This document shows positions 43,112-53,197 of a stretch of DNA of 64,000 bases, piece after piece (within the stretch, counting starts at the first letter, position 1; every line of letters starts with the position of its first letter). Made by a program: the position numbers and the translations under genes. The notes beneath the pieces are model-generated. The model did no database searches. It saw nothing but the letters and a program-made list of their open reading frames with translations, and was not told where the DNA came from. Source of the DNA: Pedobacter lusitanus (lineage in GTDB: Bacteria; Bacteroidota; Bacteroidia; Sphingobacteriales; Sphingobacteriaceae); NCBI RefSeq assembly GCF_040026395.1, contig NZ_CP157278.1:310001-374000 (forward strand), written 5' to 3'.

Positions 43112-44449
43112 ATGCAGAAACGAATAGTTATCATAGGCGGAGGTTTTGCGGGTATCAATCTGGCCCTTCAACTTGGGAAAAAGAAACATTATCAGGTCAC
43201 TCTGGTAGATAAAAACAATTATAATTTCTTTCCACCGCTGATTTACCAGGTGGCGACAGCGTTTCTGGAACCTTCCAGTATCAGTTATCCGATACGTAAA
43301 CTTTTCAGAAATAAAAGTAATCTGCATTTCAGACTGGGAGAACTGCTTAAGGTAGTTCCGGAATCTCATCAGCTTATATTAAGCAATGGTACTATTGAGT
43401 ACGATGAGCTTGTTTTTGCCACCGGTGCAGAGACTAATTATTTCGGAATGGAGAATGTGAAGAGAAATGCCATACCGATGAAGACGCTGAGTGATGCAAT
43501 ACAAATGCGTAACAGATTACTTACTCATTTTGAGGAAGCCACACTTGCTACTGATCCGGCCGAAATAGCTAAAAGTCTGACCATAGTCATTGCCGGCGGC
43601 GGGCCAACAGGAGTGGAGATTTCAGGGATGTTTGCAGAAATGAGCCGTAGCATTATGCGCAAGGACTACCCTGAGCTGAAAGATGCAGATGGCCAGATTT
43701 ATCTTGTTGATGGCGGAGCAGCCTTATTGAAACCCATGAGTACAAAATCTCAGGTGAATACCTATGAGTCTCTGACCAAATTAGGGGTTAAAATTTTACT
43801 GAATAGTCATGTAAATGATTTTGTGAATGATAAAGTTATTCTTTCTGATGGGACAGAGATTGTAACAAAAAATCTGATCTGGGCTGCAGGTGTAAGTGCA
43901 ATAAATTTTGATGGTATTCCTGCTACCAGTTATGGCCGCGGAAAAAGGATGATAGTAGACGGTCTTCATAAATTAGCCGGCTTTGAAGATATTTATGCTA
44001 TTGGTGATGCATCTATACAATCTGCCGATCCCGGATATCCGGAAGGTCATCCGCAGGTGGCTCAGGTGGCTATTCAGCAAGGCAGAAATCTTGCCGCTAA
44101 CTTTATCCGGATGGCTGAACGCAGGGTTCCCCGCAGTTTTGTTTATAAGGACAGAGGAAGCATGGCAATTATTGGAAGTAACAAAGCAGTTGTAGATTTA
44201 CCCAAACCAAAAATCCATTTGAATGGATTTCTGGCCTGGTTAGCCTGGTTGTTTATTCACCTGATGTCACTGATCACTTACCGTAACAGGTTCAGAACTT
44301 TCTATAACTGGACAGTAGCTTATTTTTCAAAAGATCAATCTCTGAGAATGATTATAAGACCAGTGGATCCCCATGAAGACCCCGTGGTGCCTGCAATCGA
44401 AAAATCAGCAGCAGTTGAATCAGAAAAAGTGGAAACCAAAAATGCATAA
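43112..44449 (+). CDS. ndh: Type II NADH dehydrogenase (NAD(P)/FAD oxidoreductase)
   Basis: This 445-aa flavoprotein passes electrons from NADH to quinone without proton pumping at the inner membrane. The FAD-binding GxGxxG is IVIIGGGFAGINLALQLG, the NADH-binding motif is IVIAGGGPTGVEISGMF, and the second FAD motif is IYAIGDAS. The typical NNYNFFPPLIYQVATAFLEP is seen. C-terminal hydrophobic segments (LNGFLAWLAWLFIHLMSLITY) allow membrane association. The length matches E. coli Ndh (434). It is transcribed alone. Confidence 0.93.
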   Translation: MQKRIVIIGGGFAGINLALQLGKKKHYQVTLVDKNNYNFFPPLIYQVATAFLEPSSISYPIRKLFRNKSNLHFRLGELLKVVPESHQLILSNGTIEYDELVFATGAETNYFGMENVKRNAIPMKTLSDAIQMRNRLLTHFEEATLATDPAEIAKSLTIVIAGGGPTGVEISGMFAEMSRSIMRKDYPELKDADGQIYLVDGGAALLKPMSTKSQVNTYESLTKLGVKILLNSHVNDFVNDKVILSDGTEIVTKNLIWAAGVSAINFDGIPATSYGRGKRMIVDGLHKLAGFEDIYAIGDASIQSADPGYPEGHPQVAQVAIQQGRNLAANFIRMAERRVPRSFVYKDRGSMAIIGSNKAVVDLPKPKIHLNGFLAWLAWLFIHLMSLITYRNRFRTFYNWTVAYFSKDQSLRMIIRPVDPHEDPVVPAIEKSAAVESEKVETKNA

Positions 44450-44538
44450 ATCTATGGCAAAGCCCTGGTCATTCTGCGATTAGTTTGTTTTGGTATACCT
44501 GTAGTAAAACATGCGGTTACTTCATCTTCTTTTTTATG

Positions 44539-44841
44539 CTATTCCATCTTTACCTGTGCATTGGTTAAAGAGACATAATCAGTTTTGATCAGAAATTTAG
44601 GATTATAATCAAATGCCGCTGTTCTGTAGGCCGTATTAGTGTAGTTAAATGGATCAGTAGTAGTTTTAAAAGGATTAATACTAAAGGAGCTGCTATTGGC
44701 AATGTCTGCACTAAATAATTCACGTTTCCATAGGTATACAGCAGAATCATCAAGATCTTTGTCTTTTTTGCAGCTGGAGATTAAAATTGAGACGGACAGG
44801 ACAGGGACGAAAAAATAAAAAAAACGGGATCTCATAAACAT
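44539..44841 (-). CDS. Small hypothetical lipoprotein, 100 aa
   Basis: The lipoprotein signal RFFYFFVPVLSVSILISSC is followed by KKDKDLDD. The mature part is about 75 residues, rich in Ser, Asn, Thr and Phe, with SINPFKTTTDPFNYTNTAYR. I recognise no family. It is divergent from the two-component system genes. Confidence 0.65.
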   Translation of the reverse strand: MFMRSRFFYFFVPVLSVSILISSCKKDKDLDDSAVYLWKRELFSADIANSSSFSINPFKTTTDPFNYTNTAYRTAAFDYNPKFLIKTDYVSLTNAQVKME

Positions 44842-45078
44842 ATTTTAATAATTAATAAATAGAACGATGTGTCAACAGCCCAAATCTCTTATTATGTTTT
44901 TTATTATCAAAATAGATTAACTCTTTTTAACAAAAAATTATAATAATTATAAGTTAATTTATTGTGGTTTACAGAATATTCAGGAGATAAGCCAATTCAT
45001 TTGGTTATACTTATTTAAAACCACTAATATTACCTTTGTAATCCACCAGGACGCATAGCCATTACAGATTTAATACAC

Positions 45079-45753
45079 ATGAAGATATTATTAATTGAAG
45101 ATGAAGAAGCTTTAAGAGAGGACATTATTACTTATTTTACAGAAGAAGGGAGCCTCTGTGAAACAGCAGATGACTATGCAACAGCATTGACAAAAATCAA
45201 TATTTACAACTATGACTGTATCGTGCTGGATCTTACTTTACCAGATGGTGATGGAATGGAAATATTACGCAAGTTAAAAAGTCTGCATAAAAATGACGGT
45301 GTACTCATTATTTCAGCAAGACATTCTCTCGATGATAAATTATCCGGACTTAATCTCGGGGCAGATGATTATCTGGTTAAGCCTTTCCATTTATCTGAGT
45401 TAAAAGCAAGAGTTTCAGCTATAGTCAGAAGGAAGAGTTTTGACGGAAATAACCTCATTGTCTTCCATGAAATTAATATAGATACGCTGGCAATGAAAAC
45501 CATGGTAGGTCAGAACATTGTCAATCTCACCAAAAAAGAATACGACCTGCTGGTTTATTTTATAGCCAACCAGAATAAAGTTATTACTAAGAGTGCCTTA
45601 GCAGAACATTTGTGGGGAGATGAAATTGACCTTTCTGATCACTTTGATTTTATCTATACCCATATTAAGAATTTAAGAAAAAAACTCGTGGAGACAGGTT
45701 GTAATGATTATATTAAATCAATGTATGGTGTTGGATACAAATTTAGCAGCTGA
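45079..45753 (+). CDS. OmpR/PhoB-family response regulator
   Basis: This 224-aa regulator has a receiver domain with phosphoacceptor Asp51 in IVLDLTLPDGDG, acidic pocket IEDEEAL and Lys in LVKPFHLSELKARV. The C-terminal winged HTH (NLTKKEYDLLVYFIANQNKV, YIKSMYGVGYKF) is present. The TGA of this gene overlaps the ATG of the kinase by one base, so they are coupled. The target is unknown. TACCTTTG at 45031-45038 is a likely -7 element. Confidence 0.96.
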   Translation: MKILLIEDEEALREDIITYFTEEGSLCETADDYATALTKINIYNYDCIVLDLTLPDGDGMEILRKLKSLHKNDGVLIISARHSLDDKLSGLNLGADDYLVKPFHLSELKARVSAIVRRKSFDGNNLIVFHEINIDTLAMKTMVGQNIVNLTKKEYDLLVYFIANQNKVITKSALAEHLWGDEIDLSDHFDFIYTHIKNLRKKLVETGCNDYIKSMYGVGYKFSS

Positions 45754-47006
45754 TGAAATTAGCACAAAAATATAATAGGGTAAACCTGTTCACTACCCTG
45801 ATCATATTGGTCATGAGCGGGGCTATCTATTATTTTGCGATTCATTATATATTAACCAGTAAGTTGGACAATGATCTTAAGATTGAAGAAGAGGAGATCA
45901 TTGCCAGTGTTCAGAAATATAACAAGCTACCTTTACCAAGTGATTTTAAAGATCAGAAAGTTACCTATAAGGAGCTGGGTACAACAGAAGAGGTTGAAAG
46001 ATATTTCGTTAATACCTCCTATTATAATCAGGACGAAAAGGACAGTGAGCCGGGACGCAGTCTGATCACAACAGTTAAGGCCGGAGACAGGAGCTATGCC
46101 GTTACCATTACTAAATCAAGCCTGGAAGCTGAAGATCTGGTCAGACTTATTTTTCTGATTACACTTGGCGTTATTATTTTGCTGCTGATTAGTCTGACTG
46201 TAGTTAATCGTTTTATTTTAAGTAGTTTGTGGAGGCCATTTTATGATATACTTAAACAACTTAAAGCTTTTAATCTGGCCGATAAAAATGAAGTTTCTGT
46301 ACAGCAAACTCAGATTGATGAATTTCAGGAACTGAATCAGTCTGTGATTGCGATGTCCGCAAGAGTCAGACAGGACTATAAGGAGCTTAAAAGTTTTACG
46401 GATAATGCTTCTCATGAGATGATGACACCACTGGCTGTAATCAATTCCAAGTTAGATACTTTAATTCAGACAGAAGCTTTATCAGACAGGCAGGGTGAGT
46501 TAATAGAAGACGTTTATCTGGCTGTAAACAAATTATCCAGGTTAAATCAATCCCTGTTGTTATTGGCTAAGATAGAAAATAACCTGATTAAGGATGAAGA
46601 AGATGTGTCTCTGGATATTCTGGTTGCACAGAAACTCAGACAGTTCAATGAGTTGTTTATTGCGAATGAGATTCAGGTAGAAAAGAAACTGGAAGCCCGG
46701 CAGCTGTACATGAGTAAATATCTGGCTGATATTATGCTCAATAACCTGATTAATAATGCAATAAGGCATAATGTGCAAAATGGTGAAATTCTGGTGGAGC
46801 TAAGTGCTGGTGTATTAAGCATCTCCAATACCGGAGCAGGAAAGGCACTGGACGGTAACAGGCCATTTGAACGTTTCTATAAAGACCCTGCATCAGAAGG
46901 GGCTGGGCTTGGACTCGCCATTACCAGCCAGATCTGTAATTTATATCACTATAAATTGAGTTATAGTTACCGGGCAGGCAGACATATATTTAGCATTAAA
47001 TTCTAA
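45753..47006 (+). CDS. Sensor histidine kinase
   Basis: This 417-aa membrane kinase has a first helix at about residues 13-33, a roughly 95-residue periplasmic sensor region, a second helix at about 130-158, a short HAMP-like linker, the H-box SHEMMTPLAVINSKLD, the N-box LNNLINNAIRHN and the G-box EGAGLGLAI. The H-box has EMMTP in place of the more usual ELRTP, which does not remove the phosphoacceptor His. The signal is unknown. It pairs with the preceding response regulator. Confidence 0.95.
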   Translation: MKLAQKYNRVNLFTTLIILVMSGAIYYFAIHYILTSKLDNDLKIEEEEIIASVQKYNKLPLPSDFKDQKVTYKELGTTEEVERYFVNTSYYNQDEKDSEPGRSLITTVKAGDRSYAVTITKSSLEAEDLVRLIFLITLGVIILLLISLTVVNRFILSSLWRPFYDILKQLKAFNLADKNEVSVQQTQIDEFQELNQSVIAMSARVRQDYKELKSFTDNASHEMMTPLAVINSKLDTLIQTEALSDRQGELIEDVYLAVNKLSRLNQSLLLLAKIENNLIKDEEDVSLDILVAQKLRQFNELFIANEIQVEKKLEARQLYMSKYLADIMLNNLINNAIRHNVQNGEILVELSAGVLSISNTGAGKALDGNRPFERFYKDPASEGAGLGLAITSQICNLYHYKLSYSYRAGRHIFSIKF

Positions 47007-47086
47007 TAGAATTAGTGATTTTGACACGAAGAAGATCTTTTTTTGCTTAAATTATAAATAGTTTTACGGCAAATTCAAGAAATCCG

Positions 47087-48271
47087 ATGATCAGCCATAA
47101 AGAACTTTTTTTACGTAATAACGCACAAACATCTACCAGTCCTAATATGCTTGAAGTAGATCATGCAGAAGGAATGTATCTGTACGGTAAAGACGGTAAA
47201 AGTTATATGGATCTGGTTTCTGGTTTTGCTGTCAGCAATATCGGGCACCGGAATCCAAGGGTTCTTGATGCGATCAGAGCACAACTCGATAAATATCTTC
47301 ATCTTACTGTTTATGGTGAGTTTGTACAGTCGCCGATGGTATTATTTGCGGAGAAATTAATCAGCGTATTACCTTCAGAACTTAATAACGTCTATTTTGT
47401 GAATTCCGGAACCGAAGCGACAGAAGGAGCACTTAAACTGGCTAAACGGTTCACCGGCAGATCCGGTATTATTTCATGTCATCATGCCTATCATGGAAGC
47501 ACACATGGAGCTTTAAGTGTGATGGGTAATGAATATTATAAACAAAAATACCGCCCTTTATTACCAGACGTACGTTTTATAACTTTTGGTAAAGAAGAAG
47601 ATCTGGAACTGATTACTACAGCTGTTGCTTGTGTTATTATGGAGACTGTTCAGGGAGAAGCGGGGATAAGAGTAGCTTCTGAAAGTTATATGCAGAAGCT
47701 AAGAGAAAGATGTACCGCTACCGGAACACTACTGATTCTGGATGAAATACAGGCGGCATTTGGACGTACCGGTAAATTATTTGCTTTTGAACATTATGGT
47801 ATTGTACCAGATATTCTTTTGCTGGCGAAAGCTTTGGGAGGTGGGATGCCAATTGGTGCTTTTATCGCAAACAGAGAGGTGATGGGCGTTTTGAAGGAAA
47901 ATCCTATCCTGGGCCATATTACTACGTTTGGTGGTCATCCGGTATCAAGTGTGGCCGGACTGGCAAGTTTAGAAGTTATTCTGGACGAAAACCTGGTAGA
48001 GGGAGTAACTGCAAAAGGCGAATTGTTTAAAAGCTTGCTTGTGCATCCACTGATTCGTGAAGTCAGGGGTAAAGGTTTGATGATGAGTATACAGCTGGAT
48101 AGTTTTGAACAGGTAGAAAAGGTCAGCAGGCTTTGTGCTGCCGATGGGCTAATTATTGACTGGTTTTTGCATTGTGAAACGGCTTTACGGGTTGCTCCTC
48201 CATTGATTATTACAGAAGAAGAAATCAGGAAAGCCTGTTCCATAATTTTGAAGGCACTGAATGCACTGTAA
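47087..48271 (+). CDS. Class III PLP-dependent aminotransferase (acetylornithine-type)
   Basis: This 394-aa aminotransferase has YLDLVSGFAVSNIGH-type features (here SYMDLVSGFAVSNIGHRNP), VYFVNSGTEATEGALKLAKR, the His-Gly motif CHHAYHGSTHGALSVMG, LILDEIQAAFGRTGKLFAFEH and the PLP Lys in LLLAKALGGGMPIGAF. It resembles acetylornithine or ornithine aminotransferases, but no arg genes are near, so the substrate remains open. It lies 80 nt downstream of the histidine kinase, on the same strand. Confidence 0.92.
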   Translation: MISHKELFLRNNAQTSTSPNMLEVDHAEGMYLYGKDGKSYMDLVSGFAVSNIGHRNPRVLDAIRAQLDKYLHLTVYGEFVQSPMVLFAEKLISVLPSELNNVYFVNSGTEATEGALKLAKRFTGRSGIISCHHAYHGSTHGALSVMGNEYYKQKYRPLLPDVRFITFGKEEDLELITTAVACVIMETVQGEAGIRVASESYMQKLRERCTATGTLLILDEIQAAFGRTGKLFAFEHYGIVPDILLLAKALGGGMPIGAFIANREVMGVLKENPILGHITTFGGHPVSSVAGLASLEVILDENLVEGVTAKGELFKSLLVHPLIREVRGKGLMMSIQLDSFEQVEKVSRLCAADGLIIDWFLHCETALRVAPPLIITEEEIRKACSIILKALNAL

Positions 48272-48272
48272 T

Positions 48273-48638
48273 TCAGGAGGCCAGCTGGAAATAAACCTTA
48301 TCTATCAGATCGCCAATATTAAAAGGCTTAGGTAAAAAATCATCAGGGCCAAACTCTGTATTGATGACCATTTCTTCACGGAGCTGCCCTGAAATCAGGA
48401 TAATTGGAATATGCTGCAGGTTTGTATTCTCTTTAATTGAGCGGCATATTTCCCTGCCGTCAAACCCATCCAGTTCTATATCCATTAATATCAGATCAGG
48501 TTTTTCATTTCCTATTTTTAACATCGCATCCCGGCCTGTTGAAAAGGTAATCAGATCCCAGTCCACAAAATCCAGCAAAGATTCCATAGCTGTTAATACT
48601 TCCTGGTCATCATCAAATATTAAAATTTTCTTATTCAT
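48273..48638 (-). CDS. Single-domain response regulator
   Basis: This 121-aa receiver-only protein has the acidic pocket FDDDQ, phosphoacceptor Asp in DLILMDIELDGFDG, Thr/Ser switch ILISGQ and Lys in FLPKPFNIGDL. It has no output domain, so it acts through protein contacts or phosphotransfer. There is no kinase beside it. It is convergent with the aminotransferase gene with a 1-nt gap. Confidence 0.93.
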   Translation of the reverse strand: MNKKILIFDDDQEVLTAMESLLDFVDWDLITFSTGRDAMLKIGNEKPDLILMDIELDGFDGREICRSIKENTNLQHIPIILISGQLREEMVINTEFGPDDFLPKPFNIGDLIDKVYFQLAS

Positions 48639-48806
48639 TGGTTTTGAGTTTCGTTAATTGAAAATAAAGCCACCAATTTTATGCCAGTATTTACAGGTTT
48701 TATCTGAATGATTAAAGAATCAATCTGCTGATACTGAATAACTAATATTTATTTTTAGGAGTAGTAAAAAAAGAAGATTTTGGAAGAGCAAAATTAAATC
48801 TTTGGT

Positions 48807-48814
48807 TACATTTG
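48807..48814 (+). promoter_or_regulatory. -7 element TACATTTG just before the TSUP gene
   Basis: This is an exact TAnnTTTG match ending 6 nt before the ATG at 48821. A TTTG at 48779-48782 lies 24 nt upstream, slightly long for a -33 box. If used, the transcript would start at or near the start codon. Confidence 0.5.
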
Positions 48815-48820
48815 GGGAAT

Positions 48821-49585
48821 ATGCTTTACGACCTGTTTATCCTTTGTCTGGTTTCTTTCGCCGCTGGTTTTATTGATGCTGTTGTAGGTGGTGGCGGACT
48901 CTTACAAACTCCTGCAATCTTAATTGTGCTTCCGCAATATCCTGTTGCAACTCTGTTTGGAACAGTCAAAATACCTTCTCTTTCCGGGACGGCTTTTGCA
49001 GCCTGGAAATACGCTATGGATGTTAAACTGGACTGGAAATTCCTGATATATGTAGCTGTTATGGCCTTTATAGGTGCAGTTCTGGGGGCGCATTATGTGA
49101 CCATGATAGATGGAAAACTGTTAAAGCCTGTGATACTGGTCATTTTGATCGTTATTGCCTTATATACCTATTTCAATAAAACCTTTGGGGTGGGTACGGC
49201 AAAAGAAATGACCAGGCTGCAGCAATTAATAACTGGTTTTCTTTTTGGCTTTTCCATAGGCTTTTATGACGGATTAATTGGTCCGGGTACCGGGACGTTT
49301 TTTATCCTGGCATTTATATCTTTAATGGGATACGATTTTCTGAAGGCCAGTGCCAGTGCTAAATTGATCAATATTGCAACAAACCTGGCTGCTATCTGTT
49401 ATTTTAGCAGCACAGGTCATATTTTATATGAATATGCTTTGCCAATGGCAGTTTTTAATGTTGGTGGTGCATTTCTGGGTACAAAACTCGCTATATTAAA
49501 AGGAAACAAGTTTATCAGGGCATTTTTCCTGATGGTTGTTGTCTTTGCTATTTTGCGTTTCGCTTATGATATATTTTTAAAATAA
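48821..49585 (+). CDS. TSUP-family (TauE/SafE) membrane transporter
   Basis: This 254-aa permease has about eight transmembrane helices. It has the two internally related TSUP repeats: GFIDAVVGGGGLLQTPAILI and GFYDGLIGPGTGTFFILAFI. Members export or import sulfite, sulfoacetate or other organosulfur compounds; the substrate is not apparent. The ATG at 48821 is chosen over TTG at 48812. The gene ends 1 nt before cardiolipin synthase, so they are one transcript. Confidence 0.93.
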   Translation: MLYDLFILCLVSFAAGFIDAVVGGGGLLQTPAILIVLPQYPVATLFGTVKIPSLSGTAFAAWKYAMDVKLDWKFLIYVAVMAFIGAVLGAHYVTMIDGKLLKPVILVILIVIALYTYFNKTFGVGTAKEMTRLQQLITGFLFGFSIGFYDGLIGPGTGTFFILAFISLMGYDFLKASASAKLINIATNLAAICYFSSTGHILYEYALPMAVFNVGGAFLGTKLAILKGNKFIRAFFLMVVVFAILRFAYDIFLK

Positions 49586-49586
49586 T

Positions 49587-51047
49587 ATGCAGGAAATCAG
49601 CTGGATACTTTTACTGGAAATTGCCTATACGCTAATTGTTATAGCTACGTGTCTGCGCATCATATATGATACCAATTCAACCAGTAAGACACTGGCCTAT
49701 CTGATGCTGACCGTGTTTGTTCCCATACTGGGAATTATTATCTATTTCTGTGTAGGAATGAATTACCGCAAGCGTAAATTATACAGTAAAAAGATCGTCA
49801 ATAATGAACTGATGCAGCGGCATATCAAAAAACAAATCTTCAGGGAGTCAGAAAAGACGTGGAATACGGTACCAGCCGAACTTCATAAATATCAGAAACT
49901 GGTCAAACTGCTGCTTAATGACGGGATGAGTAACCTGAGCGGAAATAACAGGATTGAGATACTAAAAAATGGAGAAGAGAAATTTCCGGCCGTACTGGAA
50001 GCCTTAAGGGAAGCCAAACATCATATTCATATTGAGTATTATATCTATGAAGATGATATGATAGGTAACCAGATCAAAGATATACTGATAGAGAAAGCCA
50101 GGGCAGGAGTACAGGTACGTTTAATTTATGATGATTTTGGCAGCAGCAGTATCCGTAAAAAAGTAGTTCCTGAATTAATTGATGCAGGAGTTCAGGCATA
50201 TCCCTTTTATAAAATTCTGTTTATTGCACTGGCCAACAGAATCAATTACAGAAATCACCGTAAAATTATCGTCATTGACGGTCGTATGGCATTTACCGGA
50301 GGTATTAATGTCAGTGATCGTTATATCAATAGTCCAGGTCGCCGGGATCAGCTTTACTGGCGGGATACACATGTCAAAATTACAGGTCCCGGAATTTATT
50401 ACCTGCAGTATTTGTTTATCTGTGACTGGAATTTTTGTGCAGATCAGGGGTTAATCCCTCAAAGGGACTTTTTTCTGGCAGAGCAGGAGAATGGTGGAAA
50501 TGCGATTATGCAGATTGCGGCCAGTGGGCCGGATTCCGATAATCCGACAATTTTGCTCTCCCTGATCCAGGCTATAGGAATGGCTGAGAAAGAGATTCTG
50601 ATTACTACTCCTTATTTTATTCCAGGAGAAAGTTTACTCGATGCCCTGGTTGTAGCAGCGCTGAGTGGAGTAAAAGTAGTTCTGCTGGTTCCCGGAAAAT
50701 CTGATTCCAGAATGGTTTCAGCCGCAGGTAAGTCTTATTATGGAGATCTGATGAGTGCAGGAGTGGAAATTTATGAATACCAGAAAGGCTTCATTCACGC
50801 AAAAACAATGGTTTCTGATCAGCAATTATCAGTTATTGGTACTGCGAATATGGACAATAGAAGTTTTGAACTGAACTTTGAGGTGAACAGTGTTATTTAT
50901 GACAGTCATACCGCTCAGGAAATGACAAAAATTTTCTATGAGGATCTGAAAGATGCTCAAAAGATTAATCCCGAAGAATGGGAGAAAAGACCTTTGTACA
51001 AACAGTTCCCCGAAAAGTTAAGCCGCCTGTTTTCTCCTTTGATGTAA
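49587..51047 (+). CDS. cls: Cardiolipin synthase (PLD family)
   Basis: This 486-aa inner-membrane enzyme condenses two phosphatidylglycerols to cardiolipin and glycerol. Two N-terminal transmembrane helices (ILLLEIAYTLIVIATCL and YLMLTVFVPILGIIIYFCVG) precede two HKD motifs: NHRKIIVIDGRMAFTGGINV and IHAKTMVSDQQLSVIGTANM. It is full length, with terminal FPEKLSRLFSPLM. With mprF and the AcvB-like hydrolase about 10 kb away, it belongs to the phospholipid theme here, although in a separate transcript. Confidence 0.96.
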   Translation: MQEISWILLLEIAYTLIVIATCLRIIYDTNSTSKTLAYLMLTVFVPILGIIIYFCVGMNYRKRKLYSKKIVNNELMQRHIKKQIFRESEKTWNTVPAELHKYQKLVKLLLNDGMSNLSGNNRIEILKNGEEKFPAVLEALREAKHHIHIEYYIYEDDMIGNQIKDILIEKARAGVQVRLIYDDFGSSSIRKKVVPELIDAGVQAYPFYKILFIALANRINYRNHRKIIVIDGRMAFTGGINVSDRYINSPGRRDQLYWRDTHVKITGPGIYYLQYLFICDWNFCADQGLIPQRDFFLAEQENGGNAIMQIAASGPDSDNPTILLSLIQAIGMAEKEILITTPYFIPGESLLDALVVAALSGVKVVLLVPGKSDSRMVSAAGKSYYGDLMSAGVEIYEYQKGFIHAKTMVSDQQLSVIGTANMDNRSFELNFEVNSVIYDSHTAQEMTKIFYEDLKDAQKINPEEWEKRPLYKQFPEKLSRLFSPLM

Positions 51048-51062
51048 TTTAAATTCTGTTTC

Positions 51063-51263
51063 TTAAGCGAATTTTGTTTTTATATATTTTTCAACTTCAT
51101 CAGCTACGGCACTGTCTGATTCTTTTACGGCACGTTTTAAAAGTTCTGGTGTTACACCAAATTTTTTAGACCAGTATTCAACCTCATAGTACTCTTGTAA
51201 GTCGATTAACTTGTTTTCCGGCATTTTTGTCTCGTTTTGATCGTAATAGGTATGTCTGAGCAT
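51063..51263 (-). CDS. DUF3606 family small protein
   Basis: This 66-aa protein has the DUF3606 core IDLQEYYEVEYWSKKFGVTP followed by ELLKRAVKESDSAVADEVEK. These small proteins are widespread and without known function. The start could also be ATG at 51224 (MPENKLID), which fits the family start better. It is convergent with cls with 15 nt between. Confidence 0.82.
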   Translation of the reverse strand: MLRHTYYDQNETKMPENKLIDLQEYYEVEYWSKKFGVTPELLKRAVKESDSAVADEVEKYIKTKFA

Positions 51264-51483
51264 ATAATTAGGTTAAATAGATTTAGTATAGGATGTATAT
51301 CAATACCTATGCCTAAAATTAATTCTTTTCTTTCTGATTTTGTACAATTAATGTTATCATCTTATTAAACAAAATTCAAAATTTCAGTATTCGTTACCGT
51401 TGACTTAACATTGTCTTAATAATAGAAGGCTTCCTTTGCCAGAGCCTGATCCCTAAACCAGAAGGCTGTTTAACTGTTCTCAA

Positions 51484-53079
51484 ATGATAGCTGTCGACTG
51501 CAAATTTTATCTTAAAACGGGGTTTTTATCTTTAATCTGTTTATTCCTCCTGTTCAAAGCTGCAGCCAGAGATGCCCCCGGTCAGGAACTTAAACATACC
51601 CTGGAATTAAGTAACCGCTTTCCTGATTCCGCATTTATCCTGCTCAGGAAACTTCATCATAAAGCGTTGATGGATAACGACAAAAGAACTATTGGGGTAT
51701 GTTTGCAGCAAATGGGGAAAATCTGTTACGCCCAGGGTCACTATGCGCAATCCCTTGAGTATCACCAGCAGGCAGATAAATTGTTCAGACAGCTGGAAGA
51801 TAAAAATCTGCTTGCAGATAATCTCAATGATATGGGAGTGGTCTATTATCAGAACTTCAACAAAAAAACCTCCAGAAAACAATACGACCAGGCCTTAAAA
51901 CTCTATAAAATGACCAGTAACAAGGTCGGGCTGGGAGAAACATATGGGCATATAGGTCATTTATACGAAAAACAACAACGTTATGACAGTGCTTTCTATT
52001 ATCAGCGGCATGCTTTATATGAATATCAACAGGCTGGTTACAAACAGGGAGTTGCCAAAATTTATGAAAACCTGGGCAGCATACATGAAGATCTGGTTCA
52101 TTATGATTCAGCCAGGTATTATTTTGATGCTTCGCTGATCTTATATAAAGCTGTAAATAACGAGGTTTCCAGCATTGAGGTCATTAATAATCTGGGGGAT
52201 ATCATGCGTAAGACCGGTGATTATCAGCAGGGATTAAAGTTTACCAGAAAAGCACTGAGTTTATCCATTGCTACTAAAAATGAATATCAGCAGGCCTCTG
52301 CATACCGTGACATAGCCAAAGCCTTCAATCTGCTTAATCAAAATGACAGCGCCTATTATTACATGGAATTAAGCCGTAAGCATTTGCTTCATCTTTATTC
52401 TGATGAAAGTAATAAGCAAATGTCTTTTTTACAGATTATTTATAACATAGATAAGAAAAATGATGAAATCGCAGCTTTGGAAAATAGCCGTAAAATCAAT
52501 CTGATTATCAGTATTGCCGTGGTTGTGGTAATTCTGCTGTTAATTGTTATGGGCTTATTAACCATTTCCAGACAGCGCTTAAAGCTAAGGGAAAACAAGG
52601 CCATTGCAGAAAAGAATGAACAGCTTAACCGTGCCCAGCAGGAGCAGCTGGAGCATAAAAGCCGGGAGCTGACTACCCATACCTTACAGGTCATTCAGCA
52701 CAATAATTTTCTGGACAGTATGCGTAATAAACTTGATCTGATGATTAAAGAGGATAAGCGGGATCAGAAAAGACAACTCTTACAGCTGGTCAGACAAATC
52801 AATCAGAATATCAATCATGATCAGCAGTGGAAAGATTTTACTCAGGTATTCGAACAGTTACATCAGTCATTTTTTGATAACCTTAAAACACATTGTGAAG
52901 ATCTTACTGTAAACGATATCCGTTTAATTGCCCTGCTGAAGATGAATATGAGTTCTAAAGATATGGCCGTGATCTTTGGTATCTCTCAGGATAGTCTGCG
53001 GGTAGCCAGATACAGGTTAAGGAAAAAACTGAATATTAGTCAGGGTGACAATCTAAGCACCTTTATTCAGACTATCTGA
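51484..53079 (+). CDS. TPR-containing membrane regulator with C-terminal helix-turn-helix
   Basis: This 531-aa protein has an N-terminal hydrophobic export signal, about six tetratricopeptide repeats (for example VYYQNFNKKTSRKQYDQALK and LGDIMRKTGDYQQGLKFTRK), a transmembrane helix (LIISIAVVVVILLLIVMGLL) and a coiled-coil linker (AIAEKNEQLNRAQQEQLEHK). The C-terminal LuxR/GerE-like HTH reads LTVNDIRLIALLKMNMSSKD, then MAVIFGISQDSLRVARYRLR. The topology suggests periplasmic sensing through the TPRs coupled to cytosolic DNA binding. It is a Bacteroidota regulator type. It lies 261 nt before the TonB receptor of the phosphatase operon and is probably its regulator. Confidence 0.88.
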   Translation: MIAVDCKFYLKTGFLSLICLFLLFKAAARDAPGQELKHTLELSNRFPDSAFILLRKLHHKALMDNDKRTIGVCLQQMGKICYAQGHYAQSLEYHQQADKLFRQLEDKNLLADNLNDMGVVYYQNFNKKTSRKQYDQALKLYKMTSNKVGLGETYGHIGHLYEKQQRYDSAFYYQRHALYEYQQAGYKQGVAKIYENLGSIHEDLVHYDSARYYFDASLILYKAVNNEVSSIEVINNLGDIMRKTGDYQQGLKFTRKALSLSIATKNEYQQASAYRDIAKAFNLLNQNDSAYYYMELSRKHLLHLYSDESNKQMSFLQIIYNIDKKNDEIAALENSRKINLIISIAVVVVILLLIVMGLLTISRQRLKLRENKAIAEKNEQLNRAQQEQLEHKSRELTTHTLQVIQHNNFLDSMRNKLDLMIKEDKRDQKRQLLQLVRQINQNINHDQQWKDFTQVFEQLHQSFFDNLKTHCEDLTVNDIRLIALLKMNMSSKDMAVIFGISQDSLRVARYRLRKKLNISQGDNLSTFIQTI

Positions 53080-53197
53080 TCGGGCAAAAACGAAAAAATA
53101 TACACATTAACAATTCCTTAATGTTACGCTAACCGAATGATAACGGCGGTTTTTGTTCTGGTTATGTACTTGTTTTACAGTAAGTTGTATGTTTGGT

